NCBI RefSeq assembly: GCF_002795245.1
Contig: NZ_PGVG01000018.1
Coordinates: forward strand, 1-64,000
DNA from: Bradyrhizobium forestalis
GTDB lineage: Bacteria > Pseudomonadota > Alphaproteobacteria > Rhizobiales > Xanthobacteraceae
Direction: 5' to 3'
Length of the DNA: 64,000 bases
Made by a program: the position numbers and the translations under genes. The notes beneath the pieces were generated by a model. That model did no database searches. It saw only the letters and a list, made by a program, of their open reading frames with translations, and was not told where the DNA came from. Shown piece after piece: positions 42,273-50,557 of this stretch. The first letter of the stretch is position 1. Each line of letters starts with the position of its first letter.

Positions 42273-43133
42273 ATGGCCGACCGCCTGAACGGCTACCGCA
42301 TCCTGATCCTGGAAACGCGGGAGGAGGCGCAGTTTTCGAAGCTTCTGGTCGAGCAAGGCGCCGAGGTCGTGCAATGCCCGATGTTCACTATCCATGATGC
42401 GCCGGACCCGGCTCCAGTCGAGGCCTGGATTCGCCGTGCCATCGACAAGCCCTTTGACGATCTCGTGCTGATGACAGGCGAAGGGCTGCGTCGCATCATG
42501 AAGCTTGCCGGCACCCGCGGGCTCGACGCCGCCCTTGTCGCGGCGCTCGCCAAAGCGCGCAAATTCACCCGCGGCCCGAAGCCGGGCAAGGCGCTGCGCG
42601 AGATCGGTCTCGAGGCGCAGCAGACCACGGAGAAGCCGACCACCGAAGGGGTGATCGAGATGCTGGCCAAGCTCGACCTGAAAGGACGACGTCTCGGTCT
42701 CCAGCTCTATCCGGACAAGGATCACGGCGCGCTGATCGGCGCGCTGGCCGCGCAAGGCGCCGCCGTCGATACCGTGCTGCCCTATGTCTACGATTCCAAG
42801 GCAGCGGATGCGAACATCGTTGCCGCCATTGACGACATGGCCTCGGGGCGGATCGATTCCGTCGCGCTAACCAATCTCGGCCAGGTCCGCCGCCTGATCG
42901 AGGCTGCAAGAGCACATGGCAGCGAAACGAAACTGCGTGCAGGCCTCGAACGGACGTTGATCGCCTCGGTGGGACCGGCGGTCTCCGGTGAGCTCGCCGC
43001 GCACGGTCTGCGCACGGACGTCTCGCCGGCGGAGGACGCGTATTTCATGCGACCGCTGATCTCGGCGATGGCGCTAGCCCTCGCGGAGAAGCGACCGCAC
43101 GCGGCGGGTTCGTCGCCGGACGGCGACGCCTAG
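42273..43133 (+). CDS. Uroporphyrinogen-III synthase-like protein (HemD family)
   Basis: A 286-residue protein with the two-domain HemD pattern: ILILETREEAQFSKLLVEQG at the start, FDDLVLMTGEGLRRIMKLAG, GLQLYPDKDHGALIGALAAQ and the ending TLIASVGPAVSGELAAHGLR. HemD proteins close the tetrapyrrole ring; other members are fused to or act as regulators (for example nitrate-related). No heme gene is adjacent, so it may be a paralogue of the housekeeping enzyme. The ATG at 42273 was chosen for its GGAG site 7 bases upstream; the longer frame starts at 42234. Confidence 0.82.
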   Translation: MADRLNGYRILILETREEAQFSKLLVEQGAEVVQCPMFTIHDAPDPAPVEAWIRRAIDKPFDDLVLMTGEGLRRIMKLAGTRGLDAALVAALAKARKFTRGPKPGKALREIGLEAQQTTEKPTTEGVIEMLAKLDLKGRRLGLQLYPDKDHGALIGALAAQGAAVDTVLPYVYDSKAADANIVAAIDDMASGRIDSVALTNLGQVRRLIEAARAHGSETKLRAGLERTLIASVGPAVSGELAAHGLRTDVSPAEDAYFMRPLISAMALALAEKRPHAAGSSPDGDA

Positions 43134-43810
43134 CCCGCCACCTGCGAGGCGGCCGACATCAGCTCCTGTGGGCTCGGCGCTCCGAACATGCGCTGGCCGC
43201 CGTCAGGGACCTCGGTAAACGACCAGCGCACGATCCCTTCCCGATCGAGCAGGAACTGGCCGAACAGCTGGCCTGTGCCGGCCGCCGCCATGCGCTGATC
43301 GGCTTCGGTCATCTCGTAACCGTCCTTGCTGTTGAGGTACTCGGCGGCCGCCGGCCGGTTCATCGGCCGAGGCAGTTCGCCGGGCATGTCGACGTTCATG
43401 CTCATGACCACGTCCATACCCACCTTGCGCGGCCACTCGGTCTCGTTCTCCGTGAACTCGATGTTGGGCAGGCCGAACGCGCGATGCGAGATCCGGTCGG
43501 GGTCGGACGCGGCAAGCAAATTGGGCAAGGGATGATAGCGGAAGTAGAGCCGCGCCCGGTCGATCGGCGTATTGACGACCGTGAGACTTTCGATGCCCTT
43601 CCCGCGCAACGCACCGTCGAGCTGCGCCTGCGCGGCGATATGACGCCGGCAAAACGGGCAGTGCAGGCCACGAAACAAGCCGACCAGTATCGGACTATGC
43701 CCGCGATAATCCTCGAGCGCGATCTTTCCTTCGCGCGTGATGGCGTCCAGCACGATGTTCGGTGCGCGATCGCCTGGCTGAAGTGGTGCATCGACGTGAC
43801 GGTCTGACAT
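43130..43810 (-). CDS. Peroxiredoxin-like (AhpC/TSA/redoxin) protein
   Basis: A 226-residue thioredoxin-fold protein with CPFC (Cys51, Cys54) in FRGLHCPFCRRHIAA, DRAPNIVLDAITREGKIALE before it and FGQFLLDREGIVRWSFTEV near the end. The CxxC form is closer to thiol-disulfide reductases or bacterioferritin comigratory-type enzymes than to two-Cys peroxiredoxins. Likely role: cytoplasmic peroxide or thiol redox balance. It overlaps the convergent HemD-like gene by 4 bp. Confidence 0.82.
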   Translation of the reverse strand: MSDRHVDAPLQPGDRAPNIVLDAITREGKIALEDYRGHSPILVGLFRGLHCPFCRRHIAAQAQLDGALRGKGIESLTVVNTPIDRARLYFRYHPLPNLLAASDPDRISHRAFGLPNIEFTENETEWPRKVGMDVVMSMNVDMPGELPRPMNRPAAAEYLNSKDGYEMTEADQRMAAAGTGQLFGQFLLDREGIVRWSFTEVPDGGQRMFGAPSPQELMSAASQVAG

Positions 43811-43831
43811 GATTGATCTCCCTCACATTGT

Positions 43832-46800
43832 CTAGTCAAGAAATGGCAGTACGATCAGCCCTGCGGGATCGAGGTCGTGCCGGGCGCAGACATCATGGGC
43901 CAGCGCGAAATACCGCTCGGCCTCGGGCATGTCGCCTCGATCAAGGTTCAGCGTCGCAAGACCATCATAACACGGAAACAGCTGCTGCGGCTCGCCGGTC
44001 TCGGTCGCGACCTCGATGGCCTCGTCGTAGCAGCGCGCTGCGAGGTCAGGGCGGAAGTGGCATTGATGGATCTGCCCGAGCACGATCAGGGGCACCGGAA
44101 GATGCTCGCGCTGATCGAGCGCACGGTCGATCTCGATCGCCTTCTCGGCGGCCGGCACCCCTTCGTCGGTGCATCTATCCGTGAAGGTGCAACAGGCGAC
44201 GGCGAAATTGGCCAGCAGGCGCGCCTGGAAGCCGAGGTCGCCGATACGGTGCGCGACATCGAGCCCGCGTCTGCAAACCTCCATCGCTTTCGCGGGGTCG
44301 ACGATCGTGTAGAGCACGCCAAGGTTGGTGTAGCCGCGACACGCCACGTTGAGGAGGCCGGCGGCTTCGGCTGCCGCGACACTTTGCTCCACCTCGCGCA
44401 CCGCCTCCTGGTGTCGCCCAAGCCGCGCCAGCGCAACCCCCTTGGTGTTGAGTGCCTCCGCAATGGCGCGCGCCGCCTCGCTCCCGGCCTGCTCGTCCGC
44501 GTTCGCCGGCGCGGACCGCGCGAAGCCGAGCGCCTCGTCTGCCCACTTTGCAGCGGCGATGTGATCCCCCACACGAAACGCGAGACGGCCGCGCTCCTGC
44601 AGGAGGTGGGCCCACTCGATCGGCGCGTCGGTCCCGCCCAGCCGCTCGGCCGCCTCGGCATAATGCGTCTCTGCGCTGGTGCGCTTGCCGGCGTCCCACA
44701 ACAAGTGGCCGAGCTTGCGAAGAATTCGCGCTTCGCCGATCCGATCCCCGGCCGTGCGATGCTCCTCGAGGGCGCGTCGATAGTGCTCCTCGGCCGTGCT
44801 TCGGCGGCCAGCCACGCGACAGAGGTCCGCGATCCGCTCATAGAGGACCAGGCGTTCCGGGTCCCATTCGCCGCCGGCGAGCAGCACGGCGAGAGACTGC
44901 TGATAGAAGCGGATGGCATCGTCGTTGGCATAGCTCGCGCGTGCGCGATCGCCGGCCGCGCGCAGATAGCGCGCGCCTTTCGGCTTGCTTGCGCTGAGAC
45001 TGAAATGGTGTCCAAGCAGGACGAGATCTTCGAGCCGCTCGGGCTCGTTGCCATAGAGCCGCTCCAGCGCGGCGCCAATCCGTCCGTGGAGCTCGATCCG
45101 GCGCTGCAGAAGCAGGTTCTGATAGATCACGTCCTGAAGCATGGTCTGCGTGAAGCGGTAGGTCCGCAGCGAAATCGAGTTCGAGCCTGCGACCTCCTCG
45201 ACGATCTCGGCGTCGCACAGACGTTCGAGCCCCGGCTCGACCCTTGCCGGCTCGGTTGCCGCCGCACCGAGAACGGCCGCATCGAAGCGCGGGCCAATCA
45301 CCGCGGCTTCTTGGGCCAGGCGCCGCACCTGATGCGGCAACCGATCCAGGCGCGCCAGCAACAACGCCTGAATGCTTGCCGGAATATCGGCGGCGGCTTC
45401 ATCCGACGTCATCCGCCACTGCGCGCCGTCCCGCACGAGGGCGCCGGCTTCGATGAGGCCGCGGATGATCTCCTCGAGGAAAAGCGGATTGCCGCCGGCG
45501 CGCTCGAGGATACGGCTGAACAAATGTCCCGGCGGTTCACGCAGGCCGTGACTGAAGTACGCCGCGAGCAGCCTTTGTCCGTCAGCATCGCCTAGCGGAG
45601 GCAGCCGAAGAGTGGTGTGACTGATCCGGCTCGAACCGAACTGGTCCAGTTCCAGCATCGGCCGATGTGTGAACAGCAGCATCAGCCGCGCCCGCTCCAG
45701 CCGGTCCATCAGAAACCGCAAAGCTTCGAGCGACACCGCATCGGCCCAATGCAGATCCTCGACGATGATCAGCAGCGGCGACAACGCGAGCCGGCGTTCG
45801 AAGACGGTGCGGATCGCGAAAAAGATCTGGCGACGGAGCTGTTCGGGCTCGACGTGCCTGAGCACGGCGTCGCGGTCGCCGTGGCCAAGAACGTGCAGAT
45901 AGAGAGGCATCAGGCGGTCGACCTCGTCAGTCGCGAGGCCAAGCTCCGACAGCGCTTCGGCAACCTTCGCCTCCGCCTCTGCGGCGCCGGCCTTCTGTGC
46001 GATGCCATAGGCGCTGCGCAGCACGGCGGCGAGTGTGCCGTAGGATTGTTCGCCGAGCGGCGAGCAGACCGCCTGCCGGATCGCCACGCCCGCGAAGCGA
46101 TCCTCCTCGCCGATGCGGGCGACGAATTCGCTCACCAGGCGCGTCTTCCCGATGCCGGCCTCGCCGACCAGCCGCACCAGCTGAGCCGCGCCGCCGCACG
46201 CGCGATCGAGGCTGCCAATCACGCGCGCAAGCTCGGCGTCGCGTCCGATCAGCGGCGCATCGAGGCCCAGCGTGTCGAGGCCCCGTGCCGCACGGGGCGT
46301 CTCGAGCGGTCCCTTCAGACGATGGACCAGAACGCTGCCCATCTTGCCCTTGAGCGAGACCTCGCCAAGCGAATCATAGGCGAACGCATGCCGCGTCAGA
46401 CGGTAGGTCAAAGGTCCGACCAGCACCTCGCCCGGAGGCGCCATCGACTGCAGGCGCTGGGCGGTATTCACGGTGTCGCCGGTCACCGAATAGGATTTGG
46501 CAACGCCTACGCCCAGCCCGCCCGCGACGACGTGTCCGGTGCAGATGCCGACATGGAGCAGCAGCGGCGAACCGGCATAGGCCTTCGCGCGCTCGCTAAG
46601 GCGCGCCGTCCGGGTGATCATGTCGAGGGCGGCGCGGACCGCCCGCTCCGGGTCGTCCTCGTGCGCGGCTGGCGCACCAAACAGTGCGAGCAGCGCATCG
46701 CCGATGAATTTGTCCACGAAGCCGCCAAAGCTCTGCACCGCGGCCGTCAGCTCCGCGAACAATTCGTTCTGAAGCGTCTGCATGACCTCGGGGTCGAGCC

Positions 46801-47155
46801 GCTCGCTCATCGCAGTGAAGCCGCTGAGGTCGGCAAACAGCACGGTGATGGTGCGGCGGTTCGCTTCGCTATCGATTTTGTCCGACGGCGGTCGAAATGC
46901 GTGTTGAGCCTCGGGCGTGAGCACGAGCGGTGACGAGGAGGAGCTCGATGGGGCTGCCGTCGAGGCCGTCGGCACCGCTGCCTGCCCGCCGCCTTTGGGG
47001 GCTGCAGCGACGAGAGTGCCGCATTTCGGGCAATACGCGAAATCAGGTGCGCATGGGAAGCCGCAGCCAGGGCACGCGCTCGGCTGCTTCGTGCCGCACT
47101 GCGGGCAGAAGGCAAAGCCGCTCTGAACCTCGAAACCGCAACCCGAGCAGTTCAT
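43832..47155 (-). CDS. Zinc-ribbon / class III adenylate cyclase / AAA ATPase / TPR signalling protein
   Basis: A 1107-residue multidomain protein. Two zinc ribbons open it (Cys3, 6, 17, 20 and Cys28, 31, 42, 45). A class III cyclase domain (about 100-280) follows with metal-binding Asp109 in FADLSGFTAM and Asp153 in DKFIGDALL, and TGDTVNTAQRL. Then come an AAA ATPase (Walker A GEAGIGKT at 331-338) and TPR-like repeats to the end. All key cyclase residues are present, so cAMP synthesis is likely. The ATG at 47155 was chosen because it starts the first zinc ribbon and has GAGG upstream. Related proteins act as STAND-type signalling switches. Confidence 0.9.
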   Translation of the reverse strand: MNCSGCGFEVQSGFAFCPQCGTKQPSACPGCGFPCAPDFAYCPKCGTLVAAAPKGGGQAAVPTASTAAPSSSSSSPLVLTPEAQHAFRPPSDKIDSEANRRTITVLFADLSGFTAMSERLDPEVMQTLQNELFAELTAAVQSFGGFVDKFIGDALLALFGAPAAHEDDPERAVRAALDMITRTARLSERAKAYAGSPLLLHVGICTGHVVAGGLGVGVAKSYSVTGDTVNTAQRLQSMAPPGEVLVGPLTYRLTRHAFAYDSLGEVSLKGKMGSVLVHRLKGPLETPRAARGLDTLGLDAPLIGRDAELARVIGSLDRACGGAAQLVRLVGEAGIGKTRLVSEFVARIGEEDRFAGVAIRQAVCSPLGEQSYGTLAAVLRSAYGIAQKAGAAEAEAKVAEALSELGLATDEVDRLMPLYLHVLGHGDRDAVLRHVEPEQLRRQIFFAIRTVFERRLALSPLLIIVEDLHWADAVSLEALRFLMDRLERARLMLLFTHRPMLELDQFGSSRISHTTLRLPPLGDADGQRLLAAYFSHGLREPPGHLFSRILERAGGNPLFLEEIIRGLIEAGALVRDGAQWRMTSDEAAADIPASIQALLLARLDRLPHQVRRLAQEAAVIGPRFDAAVLGAAATEPARVEPGLERLCDAEIVEEVAGSNSISLRTYRFTQTMLQDVIYQNLLLQRRIELHGRIGAALERLYGNEPERLEDLVLLGHHFSLSASKPKGARYLRAAGDRARASYANDDAIRFYQQSLAVLLAGGEWDPERLVLYERIADLCRVAGRRSTAEEHYRRALEEHRTAGDRIGEARILRKLGHLLWDAGKRTSAETHYAEAAERLGGTDAPIEWAHLLQERGRLAFRVGDHIAAAKWADEALGFARSAPANADEQAGSEAARAIAEALNTKGVALARLGRHQEAVREVEQSVAAAEAAGLLNVACRGYTNLGVLYTIVDPAKAMEVCRRGLDVAHRIGDLGFQARLLANFAVACCTFTDRCTDEGVPAAEKAIEIDRALDQREHLPVPLIVLGQIHQCHFRPDLAARCYDEAIEVATETGEPQQLFPCYDGLATLNLDRGDMPEAERYFALAHDVCARHDLDPAGLIVLPFLD

Positions 47156-47470
47156 GGCCCAAAACCTCGCGGGAGCCGCGATGGCGCTATCCGCTGGGCC
47201 CGACCTCATGGGCCCACGATGCGGACCAGAATGGGCCCGACGCACCGGAAGAGCAAGCGGCGGCGACTGGTCTACCCCTTCGTAGCGGATTGGACAGCGA
47301 AGCAATGCTGCGGGTGCACTGGCGGATCGAAGCCGGCCGCAGCGCGAATTGTCGGCAAGCATGGCGGCATGCCGTAGCGTCAATTGACACGCGCGTCGCC
47401 GGTACTACGCTCACGAACAGAAGAACGAATAATAAGGGCAGGGAATCGCCGTGAAACCCGTCATCGCATC
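47156..47470. other. Divergent promoter region between the cyclase and MFS genes
   Basis: A 315-bp gap. It contains three copies of GGGCCC at 47196, 47210 and 47233, which could form alternative dyads, and no gene I can support. A GTG-started reading frame of seven codons begins at 47453 after GGGCAGGGAAT and stops at the TTG start of the MFS gene. Confidence 0.4.
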
Positions 47471-48727
47471 TTGAGCACACGACCTTCCGCGCTCGCGCCA
47501 TTCCGCATCCGCAACTATCGCTTCCAGTGGCCGTCCGACCTGCTCACCTCCTGGGCCTTCGAGGTCGAGACGCTGGTGCTCGGCTGGTACATCCTGGTCG
47601 AGACCGGCTCGGTGCTGCTGCTCACCGTGCTTGCATCGCTCCAGTTCGTCGGAACACTGGTCGCGCCCGTGTTCGGCATGATCGGCGACCGCATGGGTCA
47701 TCGCGATCTCCTGATCGCGATGCGCCTTGCCTATACGGCGCTCTCGTCGACCATCATGGTCCTGGCACTGACCGGTCATTTGTCGCCACCGAGCGTCATG
47801 ATCATCGTCGCGATCATGGGCCTGATTCGTCCCTCCGATCTCGGCGTCCGGGGCGCGCTGCTGGCCGAGATCATGCCGCCCGAGCAACTGGTCGGCGCCA
47901 TCAGCGTGGCACGCACCACGCAGGACAGCGCCCGTATCGCCGGAGCGTTGACGGGCGCCGGGCTGTTTGCCGTCCTCGGCATCGGCCTCGTTTATGTGGC
48001 TATCGCCTGCCTCTACGTCGTGGCCGCGCTCCTCATGCTCTGCCTGACCCGGCCGAAAAGGACCGTCACTACGAGCGGCCTTCCGGCGAACACCCATGCC
48101 ATTTCCCGCTTATTCGGTGACCTCAAGGAGGGGATTGTCTACGCCTGGAACGGCCCGGGAATGCGCGCGGCGCTCTGCGTCGCCTTCCTGGCCAATCTCA
48201 CCGCATTTCCCTTCACGGGCGGATTGTTACCCTACATCGCGCGGGAGATCTTTCATACTGACCAGACCGGCCTCGGTTATCTCTCGGCGAGCTTCGCCGT
48301 CGGCTCGCTGATCGGCTCCATTACGCTCAGCCTGGTCAGTGGCGTGCGCATTGCCCGGCTCCTGATCGGCGCGACGCTGGCCTGGTACGCCATGCTGCTG
48401 GTGTTCGTCGAGGTCAGGACCTTACCGGTGGCGATGGCCTGCCTCGTTCTCGCCGGCATCGCCCAGAGCATGTCGATGATCTCGGCTGCCGTGATCCTGA
48501 TGCGCACCGCGAGCGCACATCTGCGAGGCCGCGTCATGGGGGTACGCATGATGGTGATCTACGGCTTGCCGATCGGACTGCTCGCGGCCGGCAGCCTGAT
48601 CGACATCATCGGCTATTCGGCGACGGGTTCGCTCTATGCCGTCGCCGGGTTCGTCGCGATGATGGCGATCGCAGTGCGCTGGCGCGCCGACCTCTGGCCG
48701 GTGCACGCGCCCGCCAACGCGCGCTAA
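47471..48727 (+). CDS. MFS transporter (MFS_3 / EntS-like exporter)
   Basis: A 418-residue membrane protein with about eleven to twelve helices; FRIRNYRFQWPSDLLTSWAF near the start and GMIGDRMGHRDLLIAMRLAY (motif A-like) are typical for the MFS_3 group, whose members export siderophores or drugs. The substrate is unknown. The start is uncertain: the TTG at 47471 opens right before the conserved part, and a TTG at 47384 gives a longer form with no ribosome binding site. The strong site GGGCAGGGAAT precedes instead a GTG whose seven-codon frame stops over this TTG, suggesting coupled translation. It overlaps the convergent regulator gene by 4 bp. Confidence 0.82.
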   Translation: MSTRPSALAPFRIRNYRFQWPSDLLTSWAFEVETLVLGWYILVETGSVLLLTVLASLQFVGTLVAPVFGMIGDRMGHRDLLIAMRLAYTALSSTIMVLALTGHLSPPSVMIIVAIMGLIRPSDLGVRGALLAEIMPPEQLVGAISVARTTQDSARIAGALTGAGLFAVLGIGLVYVAIACLYVVAALLMLCLTRPKRTVTTSGLPANTHAISRLFGDLKEGIVYAWNGPGMRAALCVAFLANLTAFPFTGGLLPYIAREIFHTDQTGLGYLSASFAVGSLIGSITLSLVSGVRIARLLIGATLAWYAMLLVFVEVRTLPVAMACLVLAGIAQSMSMISAAVILMRTASAHLRGRVMGVRMMVIYGLPIGLLAAGSLIDIIGYSATGSLYAVAGFVAMMAIAVRWRADLWPVHAPANAR

Positions 48728-49398
48728 TCCCCATAGCCGCGCAGCCGCTCGACATTGAGGATGGTGACGCCGCCATATTCGAGCCGCAGCAATCCCTCTT
48801 TCTCCAGCCGGTTCAGCGCGCGATTGGCGTTCTGGCGGGACATGCCTGAGAGCGCGCCGATCTCCTCCTGGGTGATCTCCAGATGCGCGGTCGATTCCGG
48901 ATAGAGGATCGGGTTGAACAGCGAGGCGATGCTGCGGGCGAGGCGCGCGGTGGCATCGAGCGTCCGGTTGACCTCGAGCATGCCGATGAACTGGCCGAGC
49001 CGTTCATTGAGCTGGCGCACCAGAAAGCGGTTGAAGCCGACGCTGTTCTCGAACAGCCACATGAAGGCGCTGCGTTCCATCAGCGCGACGCGGCTGTCGC
49101 GCAGCGCGACCACGTCATAACGGCGCGGCTCGTTCTTGAGCACGCTGCCCTCGCCGAACCAGGCCCCTGCCGTCAGCCCGGCAAGGCTGGTCTCCTTGCC
49201 GTCGCGCGAAACCCCGCCCATACGGGCAAGGCCGCTCACCATGCCGGCCCAATAGGCAAAAATATCGCCGCGCATGAACACGGTCTCGCCGGTGCCGTAG
49301 GACCGCTCCGTGATTCCGGCACGCGCGACCTCGATCTCCGCTTGTGTGAGCTCGCGCGACCAGGCGGCGACGCGCTTCAGATGATCTTCTGAAATCAT
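48724..49398 (-). CDS. Crp/Fnr-family transcriptional regulator
   Basis: A 224-residue regulator: cyclic-nucleotide-binding-like domain at about 25-130 (YGTGETVFMRGDIFAYWAGM, LTAGAWFGEGSVLKNEPRRY), dimer helix (LNERLGQFIGMLEVNRTLDA) and a winged HTH ending ISQEEIGALSGMSRQNANRALNRLE in parts, with typical HTH residues SRQNANRAL. No Cys cluster for an FeS centre is seen. The full cAMP-binding arginine motif is not clear. It is divergent from the second Liv operon with 337 bp between, so control of that operon is plausible, as is a link to the nearby cyclase. Both are inference. Confidence 0.9.
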   Translation of the reverse strand: MISEDHLKRVAAWSRELTQAEIEVARAGITERSYGTGETVFMRGDIFAYWAGMVSGLARMGGVSRDGKETSLAGLTAGAWFGEGSVLKNEPRRYDVVALRDSRVALMERSAFMWLFENSVGFNRFLVRQLNERLGQFIGMLEVNRTLDATARLARSIASLFNPILYPESTAHLEITQEEIGALSGMSRQNANRALNRLEKEGLLRLEYGGVTILNVERLRGYGD

Positions 49399-49735
49399 GA
49401 TCTCGCGGCCAGCCGCACCGTTTCGTCACTCCGCCTTCTGCTGCATTGCAACATGATGGTTTCGACCGCCATTCGACCAAAGATGAAAGCCGCCGCCGCC
49501 CGAAAAACTTTGTCGCAGAATTGTCAGCCGGGAGACATTTCAAAATAGCGCTTTCCCCTATTGAGGACCACCTTGGGCGATGCGGCTTTTGATCCCAAAC
49601 GGGAGCGAGAGCGGCGCGGCTCCGGTCGAGACCATCTGCTGCATGGCCTCACCGCCACCGCCGTACTAGGATCGCCTGGCAGGAACGGACGAAGAGCGCC
49701 GCTAAAAAGCGCCATGACCGGGAGGGATTCGTTTG
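49399..49735. other. Divergent gap between the Crp/Fnr gene and the second Liv operon
   Basis: A 337-bp gap with no convincing gene. GAGGGATTC just before 49736 gives the ribosome binding site of livG. I see no clear Crp/Fnr dyad (TTGAT-N4-ATCAA) in it, and no strong promoter by eye. Confidence 0.4.
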
Positions 49736-50557
49736 GTGGCTACCAGTCTCGAAGTGCGCGGCGTGTCCTTGCGATTCGGCGGCGTCCGTGCGCTGACCGA
49801 TGTCAGCTTCGCCATCAGGGAAGGCGAGCTGTTCTCGATCATTGGCCCCAACGGCGCCGGCAAGACCTCGATCGTGAACTGTATTTCCGGTCGCTACAAG
49901 CCGACCGAAGGCCAGCTGTTCTATCAGGGCCGTGACATCACCGGCCTGACGCCGAACGCCCGCGCCACGCTGGGCATCGGCCGCACCTTCCAGAACCTGG
50001 CACTGTTCCACCACATGAGCGTGCTCGACAACATCATGGTCGGCCGCCATCACCTCTTGAAGAACAACTTCCTCACGGGCTCCCTGTACTGGCTCACCGG
50101 CGCGCGCAAGGAAGAGCTCGAGCACCGCCGCAAGGTGGAAGAGATCATCGACTTCCTCGACCTGCAGTCGGTGCGCAAGGCGACCGCCGGCACCCTCTCC
50201 TACGGCCTGCGCAAGCGCGTGGAGCTCGCCCGCGCCATGGCGCTGGAGCCGCGCCTCATCCTCCTCGACGAGCCGATGGCCGGCATGAATTTCGAGGAGA
50301 AGGAGGACATGGCCCGCTACATCGTCGACCTCAACGAGGAGTTCGGGATGACGGTGGTGATGATCGAGCACGACATGGGCGTGGTGATGGACATCTCCCA
50401 TCGTGTCATGGTGCTGGATTTCGGCAAGAAGATCGCCGAGGGCGATCCGGCCACCGTGCTCGCCGATCCGCACGTCAAGCGTGCCTATCTCGGCGAAGAG
50501 GACGAGGTGCTGGTCGATCCCGACGACGCCGCGCCGGCACAGGAGAGCGCGGCATGA
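49736..50557 (+). CDS. livG: ABC transporter ATPase LivG (second Liv operon)
   Basis: A 273-residue ATPase with VSLRFGGVRALTDVSFAIRE, Walker A GPNGAGKTSIVNC, the LivG marker GIGRTFQNLALFHHMSVLDN, signature TLSYGLRKRVELARAMAL and Walker B LILLDEPMAGMNFEEKED. The GTG at 49736 was preferred to the TTG at 49733 because GGAGG lies at a better distance. It opens an operon and overlaps the acyl-CoA ligase by 4 bp, which ties the two functionally. Confidence 0.92.
   Translation: MATSLEVRGVSLRFGGVRALTDVSFAIREGELFSIIGPNGAGKTSIVNCISGRYKPTEGQLFYQGRDITGLTPNARATLGIGRTFQNLALFHHMSVLDNIMVGRHHLLKNNFLTGSLYWLTGARKEELEHRRKVEEIIDFLDLQSVRKATAGTLSYGLRKRVELARAMALEPRLILLDEPMAGMNFEEKEDMARYIVDLNEEFGMTVVMIEHDMGVVMDISHRVMVLDFGKKIAEGDPATVLADPHVKRAYLGEEDEVLVDPDDAAPAQESAA

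Noticed and set aside
43877..45595. A 572-codon plus-strand frame
   Set aside because: Antisense to the TPR part of the cyclase protein, with no domain and shadow-like composition.
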